The notes under the pieces were generated by a model. It made no database searches, was not told where the DNA came from, and worked only from the letters and a program-made list of their open reading frames with translations. A stretch of DNA of 64,000 nt from CAZOOK01 sp964581385 (GTDB lineage Bacteria > Pseudomonadota > Gammaproteobacteria > Nevskiales > Nevskiaceae). Positions 18,282 through 27,674 of this stretch are shown piece after piece; positions within the stretch are counted from its first letter, which is position 1; each line of letters opens with the position of its first letter. A program made the position numbers and the translations under genes. The stretch spans positions 18,115 through 82,114 of the forward strand of contig CAZOOK010000027.1 in NCBI GenBank assembly GCA_964581385.1, given 5' to 3'.

Positions 18282-19319
18282 TCAGGTTTCAATGAGGACT
18301 TTGAGCGCTTTGGTGCTCGCCGCGTGTCCGAACACCTCATACGCATCGAGGATGTGATCCAAGGTAAAGCGATGAGTGATGAGCCGTTTCGGATCGATCT
18401 TGTTGGCCCGCACGGTCTTGAGCAGCATCGGTGTGCTGACGGTATCCACCAGACGCGTGGTGATTGTGATGTTCTGCGACCATAGGCGTTCCAGATGGAG
18501 ATCGGCCTTGACGCCGTGCACGCCGACGTTGGCGATGGTGCCACCCGGCGCGATGATGTCTTCGCACAGCACGAACGTCGCGGGCACGCCGACCGCTTCG
18601 ATCGCCGTGTCGACGCCGCGGCCGTCGGTCAGCTGCCGCACCTGCTCCACGGCCGTGCCGGCTCCCGAGTTAATGGTGGCGCTTGCGCCAAAAGTCTTGG
18701 CGACCGCCAGGCGGTTATCGTCGAGATCGATCATGATGATTTGTGCCGGCGCATAGAACTGCGCCGTAAGAAGAGTCGCCAGACCGATCGGGCCGGCACC
18801 GACGATGGCTACATTAGCGCCTGGCTGCACTTTGCCGTTGAGCACCCCGCACTCGAAACCCGTGGGCAGAATGTCGCTGAGCATGACCATCGCGTCTTGA
18901 TCGGCGCCGGATGGAATCGGATACAGACTCGTGTCGGCATGGGGGATGCGCACGTATTCGGCCTGCGTACCGTCGATCTCATTGCCAAGAATCCAGCCGC
19001 CCGTAGTGCAGTGAGAATACATGCCACGTCGGCAATATTCGCATTTGCCGCAGGATGAGATGCAGGAGATCAGCACGCTGTCACCCGGATGGAACTGCGT
19101 AACACCGGCGCCAATTTTATCGACCACGCCGACGCCCTCATGCCCGAGGATGCGTCCGGGTGCGCAAGTCGGCACATCGCCCTTCAGGATATGCAGGTCG
19201 GTCCCGCAGATTGTGGTCTTGACGACTTTCACGATGGCGTCGGTGGCGGACTTGATCTGCGGTATCGGGCGATCTTCGAGCGATTTCTTGCCCGGGCCGT
19301 TATAAACGAGAGCTTTCAT
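18282..19319 (-). CDS. Zinc-dependent alcohol dehydrogenase (MDR family)
   Basis: A medium-chain dehydrogenase of 345 aa. The catalytic zinc ligands lie in ICGTDLH and GHEGVG, and the structural zinc cysteines in CGKCEYCRRGMYSHC. The Rossmann fold begins at VAIVGAGPIGL, with Asp in MIDLDDNRLA pointing to NAD(H). It would oxidise a secondary or primary alcohol; close family members act on isopropanol or similar small alcohols. It converges on the Mg2+ ATPase gene with only 44 bases between the stops and no clear terminator there. It is probably a single-gene unit. Confidence 0.92.
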   Translation of the reverse strand: MKALVYNGPGKKSLEDRPIPQIKSATDAIVKVVKTTICGTDLHILKGDVPTCAPGRILGHEGVGVVDKIGAGVTQFHPGDSVLISCISSCGKCEYCRRGMYSHCTTGGWILGNEIDGTQAEYVRIPHADTSLYPIPSGADQDAMVMLSDILPTGFECGVLNGKVQPGANVAIVGAGPIGLATLLTAQFYAPAQIIMIDLDDNRLAVAKTFGASATINSGAGTAVEQVRQLTDGRGVDTAIEAVGVPATFVLCEDIIAPGGTIANVGVHGVKADLHLERLWSQNITITTRLVDTVSTPMLLKTVRANKIDPKRLITHRFTLDHILDAYEVFGHAASTKALKVLIET

Positions 19320-19591
19320 AGTGGGTCACTTTCCTTGAGTTGAATCGCCAAATCGGAGGCCACACCGCGGGACGACGGCACTTCCAGCCGCACGATAGGG
19401 GGCAGGCTACGCCTTACGTTCGCGGAGCGCCTTGATCTGCGTCATCCAGTCGATGACTTGTGTCACAAGTCGGCTTTGATGATTTATCAAGAGCGATGAA
19501 AGGTGGGCAGTTTTTGTCGCTATGTGCGGCGCTGAACAGAGTTTCTCCGATTTTGAGCGGACAATTGTCACTCATAAGGAGGGGTCTGCTT
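19320..19591. other. Intergenic region before the REC-GGDEF gene
   Basis: No gene is supported here. The spacer contains the perfect palindrome GACAATTGTC at 19560-19569, followed by a strong AAGGAGG that leads into a short frame at 19592. The palindrome shares the string GGACAATT with the sites at 15362, but in another arrangement. No clear promoter was recognised. Confidence 0.4.
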
Positions 19592-19711
19592 ATGGAATCG
19601 AGCCAAATGACACGTTTGATTTGCCGAGCGTCGCAGCCAGGGATTGCGGTTAGTGAACCTGTAGCGCTGCGGTCGCATGCGCCGGCTACAGCTCCATCGG
19701 CACACCCTTAA
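19592..19711 (+). CDS. Possible 39-aa small protein or leader peptide
   Basis: A 39-codon frame starts at an ATG nine bases after a near-perfect ribosome binding site (TAAGGAGGGG) and ends 17 bases before the REC-GGDEF gene. The peptide has no recognised domain and is rich in Ala, Pro and Ser. The strong binding site is the only real argument for translation. It could be a leader coupled to the downstream gene, or chance. Confidence 0.3.
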   Translation: MESSQMTRLICRASQPGIAVSEPVALRSHAPATAPSAHP

Positions 19712-19728
19712 CCGACAGGCAGATCATC

Positions 19729-20766
19729 ATGAAAGACAACATCCTACTGGTTGACGACGATCCTGGCACGATCCAGGTCATGGGTCGCATCCTCGCGGAC
19801 TTGGGCGACTTGCGGTTCGCCACCAGCGGCGAGGATGCGCTGCGGCTCGCGCGCGAGTCCGCGCCCGATCTGATTCTGCTCGACGCAGAAATGCCCGGCA
19901 TGAGCGGTTTTCGGGTTTTCGACACGCTGAAAGCGGAAGCGGCGCTGGCCGAAGTGCCGGTGATTTTTATCACCACTCACAGCGAGGCTGCGTTCGAGGT
20001 GTCCGTCCTCGAAATGGGTGCGGCTGACTTCATCGCCAAGCCGGTCAGCGCCGCTCTGGTGCTCGCCCGGGTCAGGACCCAATTGCGTATAAAGCACATG
20101 GCCGACGAGTTGCGCCGCGTCGCCAGTACCGATGGCCTGACCGGTGTCGCGAACCGGCGTCGGTTCGACGAATCGCTCCAACGGGAATGGCTGCGTGCCC
20201 GGCGCAATGGCGACCCGCTGGGGCTCCTGTTGATCGATGTGGACCATTTCAAGCTGTACAACGACCGCTATGGACACCCGAAGGGCGATACCTGTTTGCG
20301 AAACATAGCGCAGGCACTGGTGGGTACCAGCATGCGACCGGCCGACCTTGTGGCCCGCTGCGGCGGTGAGGAGTTCGCCCTGCTGCTGCCGCAAACGCCG
20401 CGGAGCGGCGCCGAGCACATGGCCTCCCGCATCCTGGATGCTGTCGAGGCACTCCGCATCCGTCACGAGGATTCCAGGACGGCAAGTCACGTTACGGTGA
20501 GCATCGGTGTTGCGTGCTACGACGAAGCCAGCGCGTGCTGGGCCAGCCCGTCCTCCGATCGCCGGTTCGAAGACGGCGTGCACAAACCTCTCTCTGCCAA
20601 CAACCTGGTTCTGGCTGCCGACCGGGCTTTGTATTCCGCCAAGCGTGCCGGCCGCGCCCAGGCCAAGTTTCTGGACATCGCCGACGTTGACGATCAGCAG
20701 CGGGTGCGAGACATCGTGCCGCTGTCCCGAAAAGGCAGCGCGCCACAGGGCGCGGTGAGCGTATGA
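19729..20766 (+). CDS. Response regulator with GGDEF domain (diguanylate cyclase)
   Basis: A 345-aa paralogue of the protein at 414-1436. The receiver domain has DD at 9-10, phospho-acceptor Asp52 in LLDAEMPG and AKPVS for the conserved Lys. The GGDEF domain has GGEEF at 212-216 and the RxxD inhibitory site RPAD just upstream, so it should be an active, feedback-inhibited c-di-GMP synthase. It is followed after 62 bases by a hybrid kinase, as in the first module, and that kinase is the likely phosphate source. Whether the two REC-GGDEF proteins are cross-activated is open. Confidence 0.95.
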   Translation: MKDNILLVDDDPGTIQVMGRILADLGDLRFATSGEDALRLARESAPDLILLDAEMPGMSGFRVFDTLKAEAALAEVPVIFITTHSEAAFEVSVLEMGAADFIAKPVSAALVLARVRTQLRIKHMADELRRVASTDGLTGVANRRRFDESLQREWLRARRNGDPLGLLLIDVDHFKLYNDRYGHPKGDTCLRNIAQALVGTSMRPADLVARCGGEEFALLLPQTPRSGAEHMASRILDAVEALRIRHEDSRTASHVTVSIGVACYDEASACWASPSSDRRFEDGVHKPLSANNLVLAADRALYSAKRAGRAQAKFLDIADVDDQQRVRDIVPLSRKGSAPQGAVSV

Positions 20767-20828
20767 AGCGCGGTTCGCAGCTTTGGCCCCGCGATCCGCC
20801 GGACTGATTCCCTTTTTGGCCCAAAAAC

Positions 20829-23800
20829 GTGCGCAATTTTCCCACTCCGAACCCAGCTGCCGGAAGGAGCGGAGCGTTATCGCGATTTCGCTTTGAATCG
20901 GGTGTGCTGAAGCCATGGCAGGCGTATGCGTTCACGGTGGTGGTGACGGTCGCCACGCTCGGGTTGCGCCTCGCGCTCAATGGCCAGCTGGATGGGCAGC
21001 CGACCTTAGTGATTTTCACTGTGCCGATCATGCTCAGCGCCTATGCCGGCGGCTTGCGCGCCGGCTTGCTGGCGACGGGGCTATCCTATTTTCTCGCCGG
21101 CTATTACCTGTTGCCTCCGATTTATAGCTTCCGGGTCGAATCAACAGCCGAGCGTTGGCAACAATGTTCCGTCGTGCTGGCGGGCGTGGTCATCAGTGTG
21201 CTGAATGAGGCCCTCCATCGTGCGCGCCGTCGGGCCGATCTCGCCACCAGTGAGCAGCGGCAAGCGGAAGTCGCCCTGCTCAACGCGGGGCCCCTACAGA
21301 GCGCGATCTTCAACAGCGCCAATTTCTCGAGCATCGCCACCGACGCGAACGGCGTGATTCAGATCTTCAACGTCGGCGCCGAACGCATGCTGGGCTATGC
21401 GGCCGTAGACGTGATGAACAAGATCACGCCGGCCGACATCTCCGATCCGCAGGAAGTGATCGCACGCGCCGCTGCACTCAGTGTCGAGCTCGGCACCCCG
21501 ATTGCGCCCGGCTTCGAGGCCTTGGTATTCAAAGCCTCGCGCGGGATCGAAGACATTTACGAGCTGACTTACATCCGCAAGGATGGCACTCGCTTTCCGG
21601 CAGTCGTATCGGTCACGGCGCTGCGCGATGCCGAAGGTGGAATCATCGGCTATCTGTTGATTGGTACCGACAATACCGCGCGCAAGCGCGCGGAAGAAGC
21701 GCTGCTCAAGGCGGGGGCTCTACAGAGCGCGATCTTCAACAGCGCCAATTTCTCGAGCATCGCCACCGACGCGAACGGCGTGATTCAGATCTTCAACGTC
21801 GGCGCCGAACGCATGCTGGGCTATGCGGCCGTAGACGTGATGAACAAGATCACGCCGGCCGACATCTCCGATCCGCAGGAAGTGATCGCACGCGCCGCTG
21901 CACTCAGTGTCGAGCTCGGCACCCCGATTGCGCCCGGCTTCGAGGCCTTGGTATTCAAAGCCTCGCGCGGGATCGAAGACATTTACGAGCTGACTTACAT
22001 CCGCAAGGATGGCACTCGCTTTCCGGCAGTCGTATCGGTCACGGCGCTGCGCGATGCCGAAGGTGGAATCATCGGCTATCTGTTGATTGGTACCGACAAT
22101 ACCGCGCGCAAGCGCGCGGAAGAAGCGCTGCTCAAGGCGGGGGCTCTACAGAGCGCGATCTTCAACAGCGCCAATTTCTCGAGCATCGCCACCGACGCGA
22201 AGGGCGTGATTCAGATCTTCAACGTCGGCGCCGAACGCATGCTGGGCTACACGGCCGCCGACGTGATAGACAGGATTACGCCGGCCGACATTTCCGATCT
22301 GCGGGAAGTGATCGCACGCGCCACCGCGCTCAGTGCGGAACTCGGCACCCCGATTACGCCGGGATTCGAGGCGTTGGTGTTTAAAGCTTCGCGCGGGATC
22401 GAAGACATTTACGAGCTGACTTACATCCGCAAGGATGGCAGCCGCTTCCCGGCAGTCGTATCAGTCACGGCCCTGCGCGACGCTCAAGGTGGAATCATCG
22501 GCTATCTGTTGATCGGCACCGACAATACCGCGCGCAAGCGCGCGGAAGAGGCGCTGCTCAAGGCGGGCGCTCTGCAGAGCGCGATCTTCAATAGTGCCAA
22601 CTTCTCTTGCATCGCCACCGATGCGAAGGGCGTCATCCAGATCTTCAATGCCGGCGCTGAGCGCATGCTGGGCTACGCGGCCGCTGACGTGACGAACAAG
22701 ATCACGCCGGCCGAACTTCACGATCCACAGGAAGTGATCGCACGCGGCGCCGCGTTGAGCCTCGAGTTCGCCACGCCGATCGCGCCGGGTTTCGAAGCCC
22801 TTGCCTTCAAGGCCTCGCGCGGGATCGAGGACATCTACGAGCTGACCAAGATCCGCAAGGACGGCAGCCGTTTCCCGGCGGTTATATCGGTCACGGCGCT
22901 GCGCGACGCGCAGGACGGCATCATCGGCTATCTGTTGATCGGCACTGACAACACAGCCCGCAAACAGATCGAGGCGCAGCTGCGGCAGTCCAACGAACGC
23001 ATTGCGATCGCCACCGAATCCGCCGGCATCGGCGTCTGGGAATGGGACGTGGCGAGCAATAGCCTCACTTGGGATAGTCGGATGTACCAGATCCATGGCG
23101 TACCGCGCACGGGGGCTACCGAGCTCTACGCACTGTGGGCGGCTTGCCTGCACCCGGAAGATCGAGAAAAATGCTTGGGCGAAATCGCGACGGCACTGCG
23201 TGGGGCAAAGGAGTTTGATACTGAGTACCGCATCATTCGACCGGACGGCGAGATTCGCTATCTGAAGGCTGCCGCACGCACGCTACGCGGCTCAGACAAT
23301 AGCGTGGTCCGATTGATCGGTGTCAATTTTGACATCACCGAGCGCAAGCTTGCTGATGAGAGACTCCAACAAACGAACGTCAAACTGGAGATCGCCAAGT
23401 CGGCGGCGGAGAAGGCCAACCTCGCCAAATCGGATTTCCTTTCCAGCATGAGCCACGAGCTGCGCAGTCCGCTCAATGCCATCCTCGGCTTCGCGCAGCT
23501 GATGGAGTCGGAGTCCCCAGCGCCGAGTGCCGGCCAGACCGAAAACATCGCGCAGATTCTTCAGGCGGGATGGTATCTGCTCAAACTGATCAACGAAGTC
23601 CTCGACCTTGCCGTGATCGAGTCCGGGAACCTGTCGCTGTCGACGGAAGCGGTGTCGTTGTCAGAGCTCATGTCCGAATGCCGGAGCATGATGGAGCCAC
23701 AGGCGCAACAACGCGGCATTCTCATGAGCTTTCCCACATTCGACAATGCGGTCTTTGTCACTGTCGATCGGACGCGCTTGAAGCAGATCATCATCAACCT

Positions 23801-24584
23801 GCTTTCCAACGCAATCAAATACAACAAGGAGCGGGGAAGCGTCGTGGTGGATTGGAAGGAGATCGCCCCCGGACACATTCGCATCAGCATCCAAGATACC
23901 GGCGCGGGATTGCCTCCCGAAAAACTGGCACAACTATTCAGCCCCTTCAACCGGCTTGGCCAGGAAGCTGGCGTCGTGCCCGGCACTGGCATCGGTCTCG
24001 TCGTGTCAAAGCGCCTGGCCGAGCTGATGGGGGGCGTCATCGGTGTGGAAAGCACGGTCGGGGTCGGCAGTGTGTTCTGGTGCGAAGTGATCTCGGCCGA
24101 CGCGCCGCAAATTGCCGTTGACGGCAGCGACGCGCGAGATTTCAAACCGAAAGTGCCTGCCGCGGTGCCGCGTCGCACCCTGCTCTATGTCGAGGACAAT
24201 CCGGCGAATATGCAGCTGATCAGGCAGCTCGTGGGGCGGTTCCCGGATTTTGGGCTAATTACCGCAGTGGACGGAACGCTCGGCATCGAGCTCGCCCGCG
24301 CCGCTCAGCCGCAGGTGATTCTGATGGACATCAACCTGCCCGGCATCAGCGGCATCAAAGCCTTGAAAATCCTGCGTGGAGACCCCGCCACGGCGCACAT
24401 CCCTGTCATTGCGCTGAGCGCCAATGCCATGCCACGCGACATTGTGAAGGGCTTGGAGGCGGGATTCTTTCGTTATCTCACCAAACCCATCAATCTCAAA
24501 GAGCTCATGGACACGCTGAATGCGGCTCTGGAGTTTGGAGAAAAACACTTGGCCGAGGCACCTGATGCAGGACAAATACCATGA
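20829..24584 (+). CDS. Hybrid histidine kinase with DUF4118 and tandem PAS repeats
   Basis: A 1251-aa membrane sensor kinase. Residues 30-130 form a KdpD-like DUF4118 bundle of membrane helices. Four tandem PAS modules of 142 aa follow, from residue 156 to about 723; the first two are identical in protein and, by eye, in DNA. A fifth, different PAS lies at about 725-850. HisKA has His876 in SHELRSP; HATPase_c shows GTGIGLVVSKRLAE; a receiver has Asp1167 in LMDINLPG. The listed start is a GTG with no obvious ribosome binding site, so the true start may lie a few codons later, before the first helix. The stop overlaps the next kinase's ATG by four bases (ATGA). It lacks an Hpt, which the next protein supplies. 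Confidence 0.93.
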   Translation: MRNFPTPNPAAGRSGALSRFRFESGVLKPWQAYAFTVVVTVATLGLRLALNGQLDGQPTLVIFTVPIMLSAYAGGLRAGLLATGLSYFLAGYYLLPPIYSFRVESTAERWQQCSVVLAGVVISVLNEALHRARRRADLATSEQRQAEVALLNAGPLQSAIFNSANFSSIATDANGVIQIFNVGAERMLGYAAVDVMNKITPADISDPQEVIARAAALSVELGTPIAPGFEALVFKASRGIEDIYELTYIRKDGTRFPAVVSVTALRDAEGGIIGYLLIGTDNTARKRAEEALLKAGALQSAIFNSANFSSIATDANGVIQIFNVGAERMLGYAAVDVMNKITPADISDPQEVIARAAALSVELGTPIAPGFEALVFKASRGIEDIYELTYIRKDGTRFPAVVSVTALRDAEGGIIGYLLIGTDNTARKRAEEALLKAGALQSAIFNSANFSSIATDAKGVIQIFNVGAERMLGYTAADVIDRITPADISDLREVIARATALSAELGTPITPGFEALVFKASRGIEDIYELTYIRKDGSRFPAVVSVTALRDAQGGIIGYLLIGTDNTARKRAEEALLKAGALQSAIFNSANFSCIATDAKGVIQIFNAGAERMLGYAAADVTNKITPAELHDPQEVIARGAALSLEFATPIAPGFEALAFKASRGIEDIYELTKIRKDGSRFPAVISVTALRDAQDGIIGYLLIGTDNTARKQIEAQLRQSNERIAIATESAGIGVWEWDVASNSLTWDSRMYQIHGVPRTGATELYALWAACLHPEDREKCLGEIATALRGAKEFDTEYRIIRPDGEIRYLKAAARTLRGSDNSVVRLIGVNFDITERKLADERLQQTNVKLEIAKSAAEKANLAKSDFLSSMSHELRSPLNAILGFAQLMESESPAPSAGQTENIAQILQAGWYLLKLINEVLDLAVIESGNLSLSTEAVSLSELMSECRSMMEPQAQQRGILMSFPTFDNAVFVTVDRTRLKQIIINLLSNAIKYNKERGSVVVDWKEIAPGHIRISIQDTGAGLPPEKLAQLFSPFNRLGQEAGVVPGTGIGLVVSKRLAELMGGVIGVESTVGVGSVFWCEVISADAPQIAVDGSDARDFKPKVPAAVPRRTLLYVEDNPANMQLIRQLVGRFPDFGLITAVDGTLGIELARAAQPQVILMDINLPGISGIKALKILRGDPATAHIPVIALSANAMPRDIVKGLEAGFFRYLTKPINLKELMDTLNAALEFGEKHLAEAPDAGQIP
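21294..22997 (+). repeat. Four tandem 426-bp PAS-coding repeats
   Basis: Units start at 21294, 21720, 22146 and 22572, exactly 426 bp (142 codons) apart. Unit 1 and unit 2 appear identical base for base over 426 bp. Unit 3 differs at scattered sites and unit 4 more strongly. The gradient suggests growth from the right end, with a very recent last duplication or an ongoing homogenisation. Confidence 0.92.
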
Positions 24585-26845
24585 TTAATCCCTCGGACAT
24601 TCTCAAGGCCAGCATCCTGATCGTTGATGATCAGGAGGCCAACATTTCGCTGCTGCAGAAAATGCTGATCGGTGCCGGCTACGTTTCCGTGACGTCCACG
24701 AGGGATCCGTTCGAGGTCTGCGAGCTGTACCGCAAGAACCGCTATTCCCTCATCCTGCTCGATCTGCAGATGTCCGGCATGGATGGATTCCAGGTTATGG
24801 AAGGTCTGAAGACCATCGAAACCGAAGGCTACCTTCCCGTTCTCGTGCAAACCTCTCAACCGAATCACCGCCTGCGCGCGCTGAAAGCCGGGGCGAAGGA
24901 TTTCGTCAGCAAACCGTTCGATCTCGCGGAAATTTTGATGCGTGTTTACAACATGCTCGAAATCCGCCTGCTGCACCGGGATGCGGTGAGGCGGACGCAA
25001 GAGGCTGAGGAGCGGAGCAAACAAGCCGAATCCGCGAATCTCGCCAAAAGCGAATTCCTCGCCAACATGAGCCACGAGATCCGTACGCCGATGAACGCGG
25101 TGATCGGCTTGTCGTACCTGCTTGGGCAGATGTCCCTGGACAAGGACCAGTCAGCCTTGCTTGCGAAGATCAAACTCGCCAGCAAGTCGCTGCTCGTGGT
25201 GCTCAACAATGTGCTTGATCTGTCGAAGATCGAGGCCGGTGAATTGATCGTCGAGCATGCCGCGTTCAGCCTGCGCAGCTTGCTGAAGGAACTGGGCGAC
25301 GTGATGGTGGTTCAGGCAAATGCCAAGGGAATCACCTTCGAGATCGACACGCCCGAAGATCTGCCTGGCGGGCTTGTAGGCGATGCCACGCGCCTCAACC
25401 AGGTACTGACCAATCTGCTTTCCAATGCGATCAAGTTTACCGAGTACGGCAGCGTTACGCTGCGCGTTCGCCAGCTCGCGGCCACGCCGGACGGAGTGAG
25501 GCTCCGCTTCGTCGTGCAGGATACCGGCATCGGCGTTGCGCCCGATTTGCAGTCAAGACTGTTTGCGCCGTTTACCCAGGCCGATACGTCGATCACGCGA
25601 CGCTTCGGTGGCACCGGGCTGGGCCTGTCGATCGTCAAGCGCCTGACTACCGTGATGGGCGGAGACGTAGGATTGGAGAGCACGCTCGGTATCGGCAGTG
25701 AGTTCAGGGTCGAACTGGACTTTGCACTGGCCTCGCAGGAAGCACTGGCGCAACTGGAGATTTCTCCGGCGGCGCCGGGCGAGCAGCGCCTGCGTGGCGT
25801 GCGCGTACTGGTCGTCGACGACAGCGACATCAACCTTGAGGTGACCAAGCGCATTCTCGAATTGGAGGGCGCGCAGGTGTGGCTTGCGAACAACGGGCAG
25901 GAAGCATTCGGACGTCTCCAGGCCGAACCAGACTCCATCGACGTCGTTCTGATGGATATACAGATGCCAGTGCTCGATGGCCTCGATGCGACACAACGAA
26001 TCCGTCGCGAACTGAAACTGGCAGATTTGCCAATCATCGCACTGACAGCCAGTGCTCTGAGCAGCGAGCGCCAGCGCGCCACCGCGGCGGGCATGAATGA
26101 CTACATCATCAAGCCGTTCGACGCGAAAGGCTTGGTGCATAGCATCCAGCGCTATGTCGCACCGCCAAGCGGCCAGTTCGCACGGCCGCCGCTCGAAGGG
26201 ACGCATAAACCACCGGCGCCGGCAGTGGTGCCGTGGGCGGAGATCGAAGGCATTGATTCGAGTGACGCGCGCGCGCGTTTGACCAATGACTTTGGTCTAT
26301 TCCGATCTCTGCTCAAGCGCCTTCTCGATGAGTTCTTCGATGAGTTTTTCGACATCACAATTCCAGCGCTGACGGAAAACCCCATTGCGCTCGCCGATCA
26401 CGCAAAACGCATGCATAAGCTAAAGGGCGTCGCGGGTATGCTTGGGGCCAAGTCGATCCAACACCTTGCGGCTGAAGCCGAGGCCGCCTGTGACGCAGGC
26501 GAGATTGTGCGAGTCGCAGATCTCGCGATGAATCTCACCACCCAATTGCAAAAACTGCGTCAGAGCGCGACACCCACGATCGATGCGGCACGGCTGCGGG
26601 CCGAGGAGGCAGCGCAGGTCGAGGAGGCAACTCTACCGAGCGACGGTGAGCTTGATCCGAAGGCTTTATTCGATCTCGTCGAATTGCTGCGCCAGCAAAG
26701 CCTGTCCGCATTGGATCGTTTCCGCTCCGTCTCACCACAACTTCGACGGCTTTTGGGCAAAGCCTCGTATGATCTCGTGCGCGATCAGGTAGACAACCTG
26801 CAGTTCAGCAGCGCGGCCAAAGCGCTGGAGGAGAGTCAGCAGTAG
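24581..26845 (+). CDS. REC-HisKA-HATPase-REC-Hpt hybrid kinase
   Basis: A soluble 754-aa phosphorelay protein with no membrane segment. It has an N-terminal receiver (Asp near residue 63 in LLDLQMSGMDG), HisKA with His165 in SHEIRTP, HATPase_c with GTGLGLSIV, a second receiver (Asp near 459 in LMDIQMPVLDG), and a C-terminal Hpt with His612 in HKLKG. The ATG overlaps the upstream kinase stop. Its kinase core is very similar to that of the 1740-aa kinase at 1433. The natural reading is a relay in which the upstream receiver or kinase feeds this protein, and its Hpt passes phosphate to the REC-GGDEF protein at 19729 (inference). Confidence 0.94.
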   Translation: MINPSDILKASILIVDDQEANISLLQKMLIGAGYVSVTSTRDPFEVCELYRKNRYSLILLDLQMSGMDGFQVMEGLKTIETEGYLPVLVQTSQPNHRLRALKAGAKDFVSKPFDLAEILMRVYNMLEIRLLHRDAVRRTQEAEERSKQAESANLAKSEFLANMSHEIRTPMNAVIGLSYLLGQMSLDKDQSALLAKIKLASKSLLVVLNNVLDLSKIEAGELIVEHAAFSLRSLLKELGDVMVVQANAKGITFEIDTPEDLPGGLVGDATRLNQVLTNLLSNAIKFTEYGSVTLRVRQLAATPDGVRLRFVVQDTGIGVAPDLQSRLFAPFTQADTSITRRFGGTGLGLSIVKRLTTVMGGDVGLESTLGIGSEFRVELDFALASQEALAQLEISPAAPGEQRLRGVRVLVVDDSDINLEVTKRILELEGAQVWLANNGQEAFGRLQAEPDSIDVVLMDIQMPVLDGLDATQRIRRELKLADLPIIALTASALSSERQRATAAGMNDYIIKPFDAKGLVHSIQRYVAPPSGQFARPPLEGTHKPPAPAVVPWAEIEGIDSSDARARLTNDFGLFRSLLKRLLDEFFDEFFDITIPALTENPIALADHAKRMHKLKGVAGMLGAKSIQHLAAEAEAACDAGEIVRVADLAMNLTTQLQKLRQSATPTIDAARLRAEEAAQVEEATLPSDGELDPKALFDLVELLRQQSLSALDRFRSVSPQLRRLLGKASYDLVRDQVDNLQFSSAAKALEESQQ

Positions 26846-27114
26846 ATCTTAAAATCGCGCCGTCGTCCGTGCTTCAATTTGTCGGTGCTCACAGGCATCG
26901 AGCAGTCTGTGGTTGCTGTGTCTGCACTGCGGCGGCCTGCAATTCTTAAGCGTCGACGACGCTACAAAAACTCCTTGGCCGTCTGCGGAACCGCCTCCCG
27001 GATCATGCCAAAACCAATGAATACATGGATCTATCGGTCTGTGTGCTGGCGAACAGACTTTATTCGCCACTTGAGCGCATGGTAGCGTTTCTGCGATGAA
27101 ACGGAAGTATCGCC

Positions 27115-27321
27115 ATGACGACTGCTACGCTGCTTCAGCAGGACATCCTCGCTAAGCTCAAGCTGAAAGAGGCCCTTGAGATACTGGAACGCGGCAACGG
27201 TTACTCCAGTAACCCTCCCGGTGCGCTGAAGCCGGGGGACTTCGGCGTGCACTCGCACCCGGATACGAACAAGCTCCTGAAAGATGATCCCAGCGATAAA
27301 GATGGTGCTGGCAGTGCCTGA
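27115..27321 (+). CDS. Small hypothetical protein, 68 aa
   Basis: A short frame with ATG at 27115, preceded by GGAAG eight bases upstream. The N-terminal half is predicted helical, with alternating Leu and Lys (KLKLKEALEIL). The C-terminal half is a polar, Pro/Gly/Asp-rich tail. I recognise no family. It stands alone between the kinase operon and ndvB on the same strand. Composition and the ribosome binding site favour a real gene, but without homology the evidence is moderate. Confidence 0.5.
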   Translation: MTTATLLQQDILAKLKLKEALEILERGNGYSSNPPGALKPGDFGVHSHPDTNKLLKDDPSDKDGAGSA

Positions 27322-27674
27322 CCACTCCGCCGATCACTCCCAGTTCGTCGCCTCTTAGATAGCAATTCGTTGGGACGACAACAAATCCACTGCGCACAAA
27401 GCATCGCTTTGTGCGGTAGCAAACAGATGGCGCCCGCAATCACGCGTAGACATAGAGATTGTTGCCAGGAACTGCTCGCGAGCGAATGCGGCCGGTTCCT
27501 GACAAAAAAATTGCATCCTAGTTGCCGCGTCCTGCGTCACGATTGACTGGCATTGAGCGAAGCTGACCGCGCGACTTGACCACGGTGAGCACGGGCAATT
27601 GGCAATGTCGCCAAGCGTCGCACGATTAGGAGACATCCGGTTCGAAAGGGATTTATTTATATCGGACGCGACGT
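27322..27674. other. Intergenic region before ndvB, with a hairpin
   Basis: No gene is supported. At 27393-27415 there is a perfect ten-base stem, CGCACAAAGC with GCTTTGTGCG, around a three-base loop. No T-run follows, so it is not a standard terminator. It may be a protein site or an mRNA structure. The AT-rich stretch at 27649-27662, just before the ndvB start, could hold a -10 region. Confidence 0.45.

Noticed and set aside
19744..20916. Antisense frame of 390 codons opposite the second REC-GGDEF gene
   Set aside because: Same kind of shadow, similar in composition to the one opposite the first paralogue, as expected from copied sequence.
21294..22997. Regular repeats considered as a CRISPR-like array
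   Set aside because: Units are 426 bp, in frame inside a gene, encode PAS domains and have no spacers.
27393..27415. Perfect hairpin as a rho-independent terminator
   Set aside because: No T-run follows on either strand, and it lies far from the preceding stop.
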